Origin: Pirellulales bacterium
GTDB taxonomy: Bacteria > Planctomycetota > Planctomycetia > Pirellulales > JADZDJ01
Length of the DNA stretch: 54,072 nt
Reading direction: 5' to 3'
NCBI GenBank assembly: GCA_035656635.1
Contig: DASRSD010000080.1
Location: 1-54,072, forward strand
Part shown: in pieces, positions 18,214 through 25,235 of the stretch
How the letters are laid out: every line of letters starts with the position of its first letter
Numbering within the stretch: the stretch's first letter is position 1
Translations under genes and position numbers: made by a program
The notes under the pieces: generated by a model
Seen by the model: the letters and a program-made list of their open reading frames with translations, nothing else
What the model was told of the DNA's origin: nothing
Databases searched by the model: none

Positions 18214-19647
18214 ATGCACAGTTTGTTGATTGCACTGATGGCCTTGGGCGTTTCGGGGCTGGCTGCTGAAAAAGCACCGGCCCAGGCCGAAAAGACTCCG
18301 ACCGTGGCCCCTGCCCCGTCGACGGCTGCTTCGGCCAAATCGAGCGCGGCTCCGGCTCATTCGGCGGCAGCCCCAGGCCCAGCGAGTGCCACCAGTACCA
18401 CTTCGGCAAGCGTCGCCAGTTCGACGTCTGCCGCTAAATCTGCTTCCAATTCCACAGCGTCCACGAAGTCGGCCAGCACGCCGGCTTCCGGCACACCCGC
18501 ATCCAGCGGCTCCGCCCGGCTGATGTCGGATGAAAAAGAGCAGCGGCTGCGCAAGATGTTGCCGCGGGTCGATAATCCCGAGCTGCAAAAAATCCTCCAA
18601 GACCCGCGGTTGATTCTGTACACCGAGCAGGAAATGCCCCGGGCCTTTCAAGATTGGAGCGGCAATTTGCAGGGCGTGCATTCGGCGTACTACAACATTT
18701 CCGCCAACGGCTCGGAGCCGTACGGGAACGGCAATCGAGAATTTCCCTGGGGCAGTCCCGCCGGCACCCAGCGCACCAGCGGCGTAGAAGCGTTCCGCTT
18801 TGTTTGGTTGCCGCGCGATGAAAAAGATCGCCCGCACCCCATCGTTTGGTTTCGCAAGCGGCTTCGCGGCGATACCAACGAGGGCTACGCTTGGACGTTC
18901 CCTGTCGGCGCCGTCGTGGGCGAAGCACTGGCAATGACCGGCCCCGATGGTTACGCCTACACCTTCGAGGTACGCACTCGCACTCGCAATTACGGCGCGT
19001 GGGATGTCGACGTGTACCGTCCGTTCCCCACCGCCGCTGATTTGGCCGCGCGCATCAAAGAGCTGCGTCCCCATTGGCAGGACGAGCCCAAGCTGGCCAC
19101 GGCCATCAAGCAGTTGGAAGAGCCCGGCGAAATGAAGGTGCTGCAACTGGCCGATAAGCAACCGGCCCGACATGTGTTCAAGCAAACCATGGGCGTCGAT
19201 TCGCTCCCCACGTTGGCCGACGACAAACTCGTGGGCCAATTGCTCGCCGGCAGCACATTCCGCTCGGCCTTGGGCGAAGTGTGGCGGCAATCTCCCAGCG
19301 GCGTGAAAACGTATGCTCCCACCACCAGCGCCGCGTTCCAAATTGTGCCGGCCAAGTACGATGCTGGTTTCGTGCAGGTCGATCAGACCAGCTGCATGCG
19401 GTGCCACGATTCGGCCGCCAAGCCGGTTTCCGATTTCAATCCCAACCGCGATTGGTACGGGCATATCCGCGGCAGCGACGCCATTCTTTCGTTCCATCCG
19501 TTCGCGCCGGAATCGGTCAGCGACAACGGCTTCGGCCGGCCGGTGAAAATGCGGGCGGAATTCGAACGCACCGGCGTCATTGCCAAGTACGATCCGGCGC
19601 AACACCCGGCCAAGCTGTATCAAACTTTGGACGTGCTGCAACCGTGA
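18214..19647 (+). CDS. Secreted protein with a single CxxCH heme-binding motif
   Basis: The 477-residue protein has a short signal peptide (MHSLLIALMALGVSGLAAEK). A low-complexity Ala/Ser/Thr/Pro stretch follows to about residue 105, then a compact domain to the end. Near residue 394 it has SCMRCHD, a c-type heme site (Cys394, Cys397, His398). The likely sixth ligand is not obvious. Other segments (WFRKRLRGDTNEGYAWTFPV, YGAWDVDVYRPFP) match no enzyme I recognise. The start is fixed by AAGGAGG 8 nt before the ATG. A rho-independent terminator lies 80 nt downstream. A periplasmic electron-transfer or redox sensing role is inferred from the motif only. Confidence 0.75.
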   Translation: MHSLLIALMALGVSGLAAEKAPAQAEKTPTVAPAPSTAASAKSSAAPAHSAAAPGPASATSTTSASVASSTSAAKSASNSTASTKSASTPASGTPASSGSARLMSDEKEQRLRKMLPRVDNPELQKILQDPRLILYTEQEMPRAFQDWSGNLQGVHSAYYNISANGSEPYGNGNREFPWGSPAGTQRTSGVEAFRFVWLPRDEKDRPHPIVWFRKRLRGDTNEGYAWTFPVGAVVGEALAMTGPDGYAYTFEVRTRTRNYGAWDVDVYRPFPTAADLAARIKELRPHWQDEPKLATAIKQLEEPGEMKVLQLADKQPARHVFKQTMGVDSLPTLADDKLVGQLLAGSTFRSALGEVWRQSPSGVKTYAPTTSAAFQIVPAKYDAGFVQVDQTSCMRCHDSAAKPVSDFNPNRDWYGHIRGSDAILSFHPFAPESVSDNGFGRPVKMRAEFERTGVIAKYDPAQHPAKLYQTLDVLQP

Positions 19648-19726
19648 TGGGCTCCTAATGAAGTGAATCTGAGATGGGCAACTGTGAAATGCAACTGAGA
19701 TGGGCAACATGATGGGCACGTTCAGC

Positions 19727-19756
19727 CCCCCGGTCGCCGTCGACCGGGGGTTTTTT
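19727..19756 (+). terminator. Rho-independent terminator
   Basis: A 10-bp stem CCCCCGGTCG / CGACCGGGGG (19727-19736 and 19741-19750) with a CCGT loop is followed directly by six T. It ends the transcript of the heme-motif gene. The same CCCGGTCG...CGACCGGG core recurs at 20029 and 21920. Confidence 0.88.
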
Positions 19757-20028
19757 CATGCGCCGAAAAGCGATACGGGTTCGATTGATCGTGTGCAGAT
19801 TGCGTGCGAAATCCTTTTTACCGTGGATTTTTTCTTTCGCGACAAAAGTATGGAAACTGTCACCACCCAAGCCAATTCGACTTTGAAAATTCGCAGATGT
19901 TTGTCGGCGGGTGTGTGACATAAAGATGCTGGTTGTGTCAAAAGGAGTCAGGGTTCAGGAAGCGGAGTTCAGAGGGCAGGCGACAGTTGTCGGTAGTCAT
20001 TGATTTGCGTTCCAGCACGACTATTTAG

Positions 20029-20049
20029 CCCTCGGTCAATGACCGGGGG
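20029..20049. repeat. Hairpin of the CGGTC/GACCG family
   Basis: CCCTCGGTC (20029-20037) pairs with GACCGGGGG (20041-20049) around a 3-nt loop, with one G-T pair. It is preceded by TTAG. It resembles the terminator at 19727 and the hairpin at 21920 but lacks a T run. Confidence 0.55.
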
Positions 20050-20466
20050 CCAACGGTGGACAGGAATCACGAGTCAGAGATCAGTGATCGGCCGGACTGT
20101 CCGCAGCCCGGTAGTTTCGCACTCAAAAGGCACATTTTACCAAACGAGTGGCCCAATTTTGGGCAAAAAAAATTATCGGCAAACCGATCACGTGCTTCGC
20201 GTTGTTTCGCCGCATCGGGAACAAACCGTGGATCTGCCGGAATCAGCGCGATCCAGTTATCAGACATGCTGCCATTTCCTGATATACCTAATGACCGGAT
20301 TCACTTACCGGGCCACCGGCTGGTTGAGTCGCTACAGGATTATCGGTTACCGGGGCAAAACGGATTTTTCGGGCAAAGCCATGTTGCCTGGCGGTTCACT
20401 GTAGCCTAACTGCAGACAAGCGCGTGGCCGCGGGCGATGGTGACGAAGATTTTTTGATTGCAATAT

Positions 20467-21555
20467 CTAGATCGTTGCATGCCCGGCACCCATGCCCGAT
20501 ATTCTTCGCATGGCCATGGATAAGTGGCCTGGGTTGGTTGCTTGGCGGAGGGCCTCAGTGCCAGATATTGCATTTTCCCTGTACATCTTCGCCAGGTGTT
20601 GATCGAATGTCTGCATTCCCGATTCGCCGGTAGCGATGTAATCTCCCAACTCGGCCAGCCGGTTTTCAAATATCAGCTTTTGCGCGACAGCACTGCCGCG
20701 CAGGATTTCCACGGCCGGTCGGAGATTGCCTTCGCGTGTGGGAATTAACCGCTGTGAGATGATTGCCTCGATGGAGCTAGCGAGTTGCCCGAGCAGCAAC
20801 TTATGCTCTGCGGGAGGAAACATGGCGATGATGCGTTCGATGGTTTGAGAGGCCGTTGCGCTGTGTACGGTGGAAAACACCTGGTGACCCGTGTCGGCAG
20901 CCTGCAAAGCAATCCGCAAGGTTTCAACGTCGCGCAACTCGCCGACCAAAATCACATCGGGGTCTTGCCGCAACGCTTGGCGCATGGCTTGTGCAAAGGA
21001 TGGTGTATCCCCACCGACTTCAAGCTGAGAGATCATCGACTTCTTGTGGGTGTGCACGTATTCTATCGGGTCCTCGATGGTAATAATCTTGTTCCGTAAG
21101 GCACCGTTGATTAGATCGATCATGGCTGCCAGCGTCGTGCTCTTACCGCTGCCGGTTGTGCCAGAGAGAAGAGTCAGCCCGCGTTCCGATCGAGCAATAT
21201 CTTTGACGACAGCCGGCAGATTCAGTTCGTCAAGCGTGGGAATGGTTGTGCGGATAACGCGAATCACAATGGCGGGCGAGCCCAGCGTGCGATATGCGCT
21301 GCAGCGAAAGCGGGCTAAGCCTTCAACCACGTAAGAGAAATCCAGTCCCTGCGTGATGGCTGCATCCAAAGAACCTGCCACGGCGGCGGGCGCAATCGCC
21401 GAGACCACTCCGGCAATGTCTTCGTGCGTTAGCAAGGGACCCTCCACGAATCGCGCCTCGCCGGCGAGCCGTATCATGGGAGGAGAACCGGCCTGAAAAT
21501 GCAGGTCGGAGGCGCCTTGCTGGACTGCGAATCGAAGTAGGATGTCGAGTTCCAT
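20467..21555 (-). CDS. PilT-like secretion/retraction ATPase
   Basis: The 362-residue protein is a type II/IV secretion ATPase of the PilT/PilU branch, which powers type IV pilus retraction at the inner face of the membrane. It has the N-terminal ASDLHFQAGSPPMIR motif, Walker A SGTTGSGKST (131-140), the Asp box ITIEDPIEYVH, Walker B VILVGELRD and the His box STVHSATA. The C-terminal part has the usual NRLAELGDYI...MQTFDQHLAKMY. No other pilus gene is nearby, as is usual for pilT. No clear ribosome-binding site precedes the ATG. Whether it acts as PilT or PilU cannot be told here. Confidence 0.92.
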   Translation of the reverse strand: MELDILLRFAVQQGASDLHFQAGSPPMIRLAGEARFVEGPLLTHEDIAGVVSAIAPAAVAGSLDAAITQGLDFSYVVEGLARFRCSAYRTLGSPAIVIRVIRTTIPTLDELNLPAVVKDIARSERGLTLLSGTTGSGKSTTLAAMIDLINGALRNKIITIEDPIEYVHTHKKSMISQLEVGGDTPSFAQAMRQALRQDPDVILVGELRDVETLRIALQAADTGHQVFSTVHSATASQTIERIIAMFPPAEHKLLLGQLASSIEAIISQRLIPTREGNLRPAVEILRGSAVAQKLIFENRLAELGDYIATGESGMQTFDQHLAKMYRENAISGTEALRQATNPGHLSMAMRRISGMGAGHATI

Positions 21556-21590
21556 AGGAGATGTGCCAGCATTTTCTCTGAGGTGTTGAA

Positions 21591-21845
21591 CTATTTGCCG
21601 GTAAACTGCCGTTTTGAAACGATATGGGTATACGAATGGTCTCCGAGCATTCTACGGACAAAGGGAATCGGAAATTCCCAAAGACTCCGCCGCGTCCATC
21701 GAACGTCGATCAGGCGATTAGCTGAATGAACCCATTCAGTCCGCCGGTCCACGATACCCTTTTGCCATGCTAAACAGGCAGAGGCAACCGCGACCAATAA
21801 AACGGTTGCAAAGAGCGTTCGCAAACTAAAACGGGGCAGTTTCAT
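21591..21845 (-). CDS. Small membrane protein, 'FSLRTLF' type
   Basis: The 84-residue protein begins MKLPRFSLRTLFATVLLVAV, one membrane helix preceded by a basic FSLRTL box. It ends in a short soluble tail (VDRRTEWVHSANRLIDVRWT and on). This layout is common among planctomycete small proteins of unknown role. There is no Shine-Dalgarno site. TACAAT followed by ACGGGG directly abuts the ATG, so the transcript may be leaderless. It is one of a row of similar genes on the minus strand. Confidence 0.7.
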   Translation of the reverse strand: MKLPRFSLRTLFATVLLVAVASACLAWQKGIVDRRTEWVHSANRLIDVRWTRRSLWEFPIPFVRRMLGDHSYTHIVSKRQFTGK

Positions 21846-21919
21846 CCCCGTATTGTAGCAAAGAGGTGTGAAGATTGGCTGAGATGTAAATTATCTACGA
21901 GCGCGCAACGGATGGTTAG

Positions 21920-21939
21920 CCCGGTCGGCCACGACCGGG
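21920..21939. terminator. Hairpin CCCGGTCG-GCCA-CGACCGGG
   Basis: A perfect 8-bp stem with a 4-nt loop lies between two minus-strand genes. It is preceded by GGTTAG. It belongs to the same family as 19727 and 20029. No T run follows in either direction, so termination is uncertain and it may simply be a dispersed repeat. Confidence 0.5.
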
Positions 21940-21957
21940 ATTCCGATGGCATGTGGT

Positions 21958-22320
21958 TCAGGATTCCGAGTCGGGTAATGTATCGGGAACCACCGGAACG
22001 ATTATTTTGCCCTCGTGCTCAATCGCGATGCGGTGTGCACTGTCCAGCTCCGGAAATAGCTTCCGCGCTTTGTCGATGCAAAGATCGCTGACCTGTAAAT
22101 AGGCGACGCCATCGGGTCCAAAAATTCGCAGCGGCCACGATGGTTCTATCGGCTCCCACTTGTACATCCAGCCTCGCAACCAATAAACATCGTCTTGGGC
22201 GAGGAAATTCTTCCTCTGGCGAATCCAATCAAGCTGATAGCAAATCCAGCCACTCGCGACGGCAATTAGACCGGTGATTACCAACAATGTACGCAGGCTA
22301 AATTGAGACCGAACTTTCAT
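21958..22320 (-). CDS. Small membrane protein, 'FSLRTLL' type
   Basis: The 120-residue protein starts MKVRSQFSLRTLLVITGLIA, a basic FSLRTL box with one membrane helix, then a soluble domain of about 85 residues (WMYKWEPIEPSWPLRIFGPD, CIDKARKLFPELDSAHRIAI). Function unknown. TACAAT and GCGGGGT sit directly before the ATG, as in the neighbour at 21845. An in-frame ATG lies 9 nt further up, inside that box, and is less likely to be the start. Confidence 0.75.
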   Translation of the reverse strand: MKVRSQFSLRTLLVITGLIAVASGWICYQLDWIRQRKNFLAQDDVYWLRGWMYKWEPIEPSWPLRIFGPDGVAYLQVSDLCIDKARKLFPELDSAHRIAIEHEGKIIVPVVPDTLPDSES

Positions 22321-22534
22321 ACCCCGCATTGTAGCAGAGGGGCGATTTGAAACCGAACGTTGGCGTGTTGGCCTAGGACACTACCGCCGCCGGCAGGTCA
22401 ACCGCCGTGGCGGGGTCCATTTTTGCTCACGATTCATTTTGATAGCCGAGTGGTGAATCAAAATTACTGCCGCCGGAATAATCTTCGGCGCTAGAAGGCA
22501 TCTTGCCCCGAAATTTTTGCAGCCGGCCGAAAAT

Positions 22535-22759
22535 TCAGTTTCGCCGCTGACGCTTCCACCATTTCCGGACCGCAATGATTCCCCAGATGCACTCGACAAT
22601 TCCGAACGGCCACGCGCCTTGCAGGAAGCCATAGGCGGAGCCCATCCAGCACGCGCCTGCAAATGCTAAAATAAACCAGGGCGACTGCTCTTCGACGGTA
22701 TAGAAGGCCACATCAGCACGACGGCAACGAGGCCGAATAGGGTTAGAGAATTTATGCAC
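22535..22759 (-). CDS. Small two-helix membrane protein
   Basis: The last 55 residues read SPWFILAFAGACWMGSAYGF, LQGAWPFGIVECIWGII, AVRKWWKRQRR. They match a small conserved membrane protein seen in many bacteria (remembered from family patterns, no name certain). The start is doubtful. The GTG at 22759 gives 74 residues with a poor N-terminal part; a GTG at 22711 gives a more normal 59. TATAATGCGGTG lies at the upstream end, like the neighbouring genes. From its ATG another frame gives a short peptide with a membrane helix (INSLTLFGLVAVVLMW) that runs out after 32 codons. So a frameshift between a first helix and this domain is possible. Confidence 0.6.
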   Translation of the reverse strand: MHKFSNPIRPRCRRADVAFYTVEEQSPWFILAFAGACWMGSAYGFLQGAWPFGIVECIWGIIAVRKWWKRQRRN

Positions 22760-22870
22760 CGCATTATAGCCGTCGGTGGAGAATTAGAGTTACTGCATCT
22801 AGAACAGGCTTTGCTCGAGAATTTAATCTGTCCCGAAATTTGGCGACCGCGCAACCACCGTCAGAAGGCA

Positions 22871-23152
22871 CTAGCGCCAGTGGGCCAGCGCGGCCCACAC
22901 GATGAACTGGGTCATTATTCCCAGGCACGCGCCACGAATGGGATAGCGCCACGGCAAGCCCAGCCCGGCGCCAATCCATAGCCCGGCGGTCATCCAGGCG
23001 ATCAGCCAAAAGTTCATGCGGTCCAGCGACAGCTCTGCTGGATATGTTGGATGCGCAAAGTAAAAACGGCCCAGCGGGCTCATAAGCACGGCCAGGCCCA
23101 AAGCAATCAGGGCGACACTCACCAGCAGGCGTTGCAAAGAAAATTGCACCAT
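22871..23152 (-). CDS. Membrane protein, 'FSLQRLL' type
   Basis: The 93-residue protein starts MVQFSLQRLLVSVALIALGL. Three probable membrane helices follow, including FWLIAWMTAGLWIGAGLGLP and ACLGIMTQFIVWAALAHW. The chosen ATG at 23152 aligns with the FSLRTL starts of its neighbours and is directly preceded by TACAAT and GCAGGGC. The open frame reaches 8 codons further, but those codons are the promoter-like block itself. Function unknown. Confidence 0.7.
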   Translation of the reverse strand: MVQFSLQRLLVSVALIALGLAVLMSPLGRFYFAHPTYPAELSLDRMNFWLIAWMTAGLWIGAGLGLPWRYPIRGACLGIMTQFIVWAALAHWR

Positions 23153-23234
23153 GCCCTGCATTGTAACCGCTGGCAACGGGCTTCGTCGGCAGAATGGTTA
23201 GCCATCAGCACATTCGCCAGGTCGCCAGTAAAGT

Positions 23235-23459
23235 CTACCGCGGGCGGCGCGATTGATCTGGCTCCGGCGTAGGATGCCCGGGGAACGATTCCGGCTGCCG
23301 GGGGTCGGAAAACCGAGTGGGAGTGTGCGATTTGGCAGATCCCTCTTTCGATTCCAAAAAGATTTTGGCTTGCCTGATTAACCGGGCGACACGGTCGAGG
23401 TGAGATTTAATTTCCTGCTGCAGCCGCTTGATATCCTTGTTATTGAAGGAGGAATTCAT
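23235..23459 (-). CDS. Small hypothetical protein with a helical N-terminus
   Basis: The 74-residue protein begins MNSSFNNKDIKRLQQEIKSH and continues LDRVARLIRQAKIFLESKE, a charged amphipathic helix that could form a coiled coil. A Pro/Ser-rich tail of about 35 residues follows. No family was recognised. The upstream frame opens only with TTG, so the ATG at 23459 was chosen. No strong ribosome-binding site is seen. Confidence 0.5.
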   Translation of the reverse strand: MNSSFNNKDIKRLQQEIKSHLDRVARLIRQAKIFLESKEGSAKSHTPTRFSDPRQPESFPGHPTPEPDQSRRPR

Positions 23460-23474
23460 ACTCAGGCGTTTCAA

Positions 23475-23857
23475 ACCCGACCAGGCTGGTCCAGTTTGTC
23501 ACAATTTCAGGGCCTAAAAATGCTCGAACCACACTTTTTGGAACGCGGTAAGAAGCGAGCAATTTTTGGACCTGTTGAGCCGAAGGACCCGTCGGATCGA
23601 AAGAAGCAAAACCCATGAAGTTGACCCCGGCGTGGCCGCCGGAACTAAGCGATGATCCGATTCGGCGCGGGCGCCGGGGCTAAGCGAAAGTGAATTTGGA
23701 ATGGGTGCCGGGGCTAAGCGGCCGCTCCGCCAGCGCGGCTAAACGTTGGTTAAGCAGGACTCCCAAGCAGAGCCCGGGACTAACTGACGTTGAACCCTGC
23801 GTGCCTCGGTCACACACGATGCAATCGTGTGCCAGCCGGAGTCCCATGCCAACCGGG
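23475..23857. repeat. Intergenic region with degenerate GCCGGGGCTAAGCG direct repeats
   Basis: Between about 23635 and 23790 the motif GCCGGGGCTAAGCG occurs in full twice and in altered form at least three more times (CCGGAACTAAGCG, CAGCGCGGCTAAACG, GCCCGGGACTAACTGACG). Spacing is irregular. Plus-strand ORFs over this area are antisense to the desaturase. No gene is called. Confidence 0.55.
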
Positions 23858-24823
23858 CTATTCCGGCTTTTGCCAGGCGGGGACTTTGTGGACCACGTTC
23901 CAGGCCAGGCCGCATTTTTCCAGAGCGCAAATGGCATAGTAGGTGAGATCGACTTCCCACCACTTATGGCCGTGACGGGCCATGCGCTGGTAAGCGTGAT
24001 GGTTGTTGTGCCACCCTTCGCCCCAGCCGAGCAGACCCACCCACCACAGGTTTTTGCTGTCGTCGGTGGTTTCGTAATTGCGGTAACCCCAGATGTGCGT
24101 GGCGGAATTCACAAACCAGGTGATGTGGTACACCCACACCATGCGGACGAACATGCCCCACACCACAAACGACCAGGCGGTGTACGAATTCCAAAACACG
24201 TAGCCGACGGTCCACATGGCGCCGCCCAGCACGAAGAACCACAGCAAAAAGGTTTTATCGAGAAAGCGGATGACGGGATCTTTCACCAGGTCGGGAGCGT
24301 AATGCTGGCCCATTTCGTCGTGCCACTTGCGGCCGAAGTTGGGCATGAACCACAGCATGTGGCTCCACAAGCCGCCATCGCGGGGAGAATGCGGATCGCC
24401 TTCCTTATCGCTATACGCATGATGCTTGCGATGGTTGGCCACCCAAATAACGGCCGAGCCTTCGCCCGCCAACCCGCCGAGAAAAGCGATCAGCCATTTC
24501 ACCGGCCGATAAGTTTGAAAACTGCCGTGCGTCAGCAGCCGATGGTAGCCCAAGCAAATGCCCACCCCGCCGGTGAGCCAGTACATGCCGAAGAATAAGC
24601 CGAGGGCCTTCCACGTGAACAAGAAGGGGGCGGCCAGCGCGCCGGCGTGCACGATGGAAAACCAAATGATGGTGCCCCAATCGAGGCCCCCCTGCCATGG
24701 GTCGACCGTTTGCAGCGGCTTGGAAGCCCGGTGCTTGTTATCTGGTTGTCTGGCGTCTGGTGTGGCAGCAGGAAGTGCAATCGCGACACCGCTTGGTTCG
24801 ACGGGATCGGCCAGTAGCGACAT
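23858..24823 (-). CDS. Fatty-acid (acyl-CoA) desaturase, delta-9 type
   Basis: The 321-residue membrane enzyme puts a double bond into acyl chains with a di-iron centre and O2. All three histidine boxes are present: HRLLTH, HRKHH and HNNHH. Hydrophobic pairs lie between them (FLFTWKALGLFFGMYWLTGG, FVVWGMFVRMVWVYHITWFV). GEGWHNNHHAYQRMARHG is typical of the soluble-electron-donor delta-9 class. The start MSLLADP is chosen because AAGGA lies 9 nt before it; the frame continues 10 codons up. The first 45 residues are a poorly conserved tail. The electron donor is not encoded nearby. It would adjust membrane fluidity. Confidence 0.93.
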   Translation of the reverse strand: MSLLADPVEPSGVAIALPAATPDARQPDNKHRASKPLQTVDPWQGGLDWGTIIWFSIVHAGALAAPFLFTWKALGLFFGMYWLTGGVGICLGYHRLLTHGSFQTYRPVKWLIAFLGGLAGEGSAVIWVANHRKHHAYSDKEGDPHSPRDGGLWSHMLWFMPNFGRKWHDEMGQHYAPDLVKDPVIRFLDKTFLLWFFVLGGAMWTVGYVFWNSYTAWSFVVWGMFVRMVWVYHITWFVNSATHIWGYRNYETTDDSKNLWWVGLLGWGEGWHNNHHAYQRMARHGHKWWEVDLTYYAICALEKCGLAWNVVHKVPAWQKPE

Positions 24824-25061
24824 GAGTAGTTCCTTGAATGGCGTTGGCGGCAACGCGTTTTTGTGGCGCAGGGAAGGAATTGCGGGGGAGTAAATGTTTA
24901 GACGGGCCGTTTCGGGCGACCGTCACTTTGATCGACTAGATTGTAGGGATTTAACGACTTTCGATTGTCATGGATGCGCACCGCGATTGTAAAAGTTGTG
25001 TAAAAGCTGGTGCGGCAGCGTGAAAAAGGGGGGAAAAACCGCTAAGCCGCTAGCGATTGGG

Positions 25062-25092
25062 GAATGACCGATGACCAAGCACCAATGACCGA
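25062..25092. repeat. ATGACCAAGCACCAATGACC dispersed repeat
   Basis: The text AATGACCGATGACCAAGCACC followed by AATGACCGATG recurs with small changes at 33830-33857 (opposite strand) and 35518-35554, and in part at 50134-50197. All four copies lie between genes. Confidence 0.6.
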
Positions 25093-25105
25093 TGCAGGCA
25101 AAATA

Positions 25106-25235
25106 GCCGCGAATGAACCAGATAAAATGACCGCAAATGAACGCGAATCGGAAGACGATTTAAGAAAAAATCGTCCCATTTGCCTTGCATTAAAACCCCT
25201 CTGCTTGATTCGCGTTTATCCGCGTGTATTTGCGG
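25106..25235. repeat. Inverted repeat of the CCGCAAAT...ACGCGAATC family
   Basis: Left arm 25131-25149 (CCGCAAATGAACGCGAATC) is inverted relative to 25207-25235, whose complement reads CCGCAAATACACGCGGATAAACGCGAATC. The right arm ends one base before the stop codon of the S9 peptidase gene. A related piece lies inside the repeat at 45661-45695. The rest of the 24824-25235 gap shows nothing else. Confidence 0.65.

Larger units (their letters stand above)
19648..20466. other. Long intergenic region with terminator and repeats
   Basis: This 819-nt stretch lies between convergent genes. It holds a direct repeat CTGAGATGGGCAAC (two copies near 19670 and 19697), the terminator at 19727-19756 and a related hairpin at 20029-20049. 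Two overlapping plus-strand ORFs (20000-20404 and 20056-20409) have odd composition; the second ends in a slightly more protein-like stretch, but no family is recognised and neither is called. Confidence 0.45.

Noticed and set aside
17779-19719. A 646-codon minus-strand ORF
   Set aside because: It is antisense to the heme-motif gene, which has a signal peptide, a strong ribosome-binding site and a terminator.
20000-20409. Two overlapping plus-strand ORFs of 134 and 117 codons
   Set aside because: Composition is irregular, no family is recognised and the region holds repeats; the second ORF's last 50 residues look slightly protein-like but this is not enough.
22381-22662. A 93-codon minus-strand ORF
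   Set aside because: It overlaps the better-supported small membrane protein in another frame and lacks any conserved look.
23690-24598. A 302-codon plus-strand ORF
   Set aside because: Antisense to the desaturase, whose three His boxes are intact on the minus strand.
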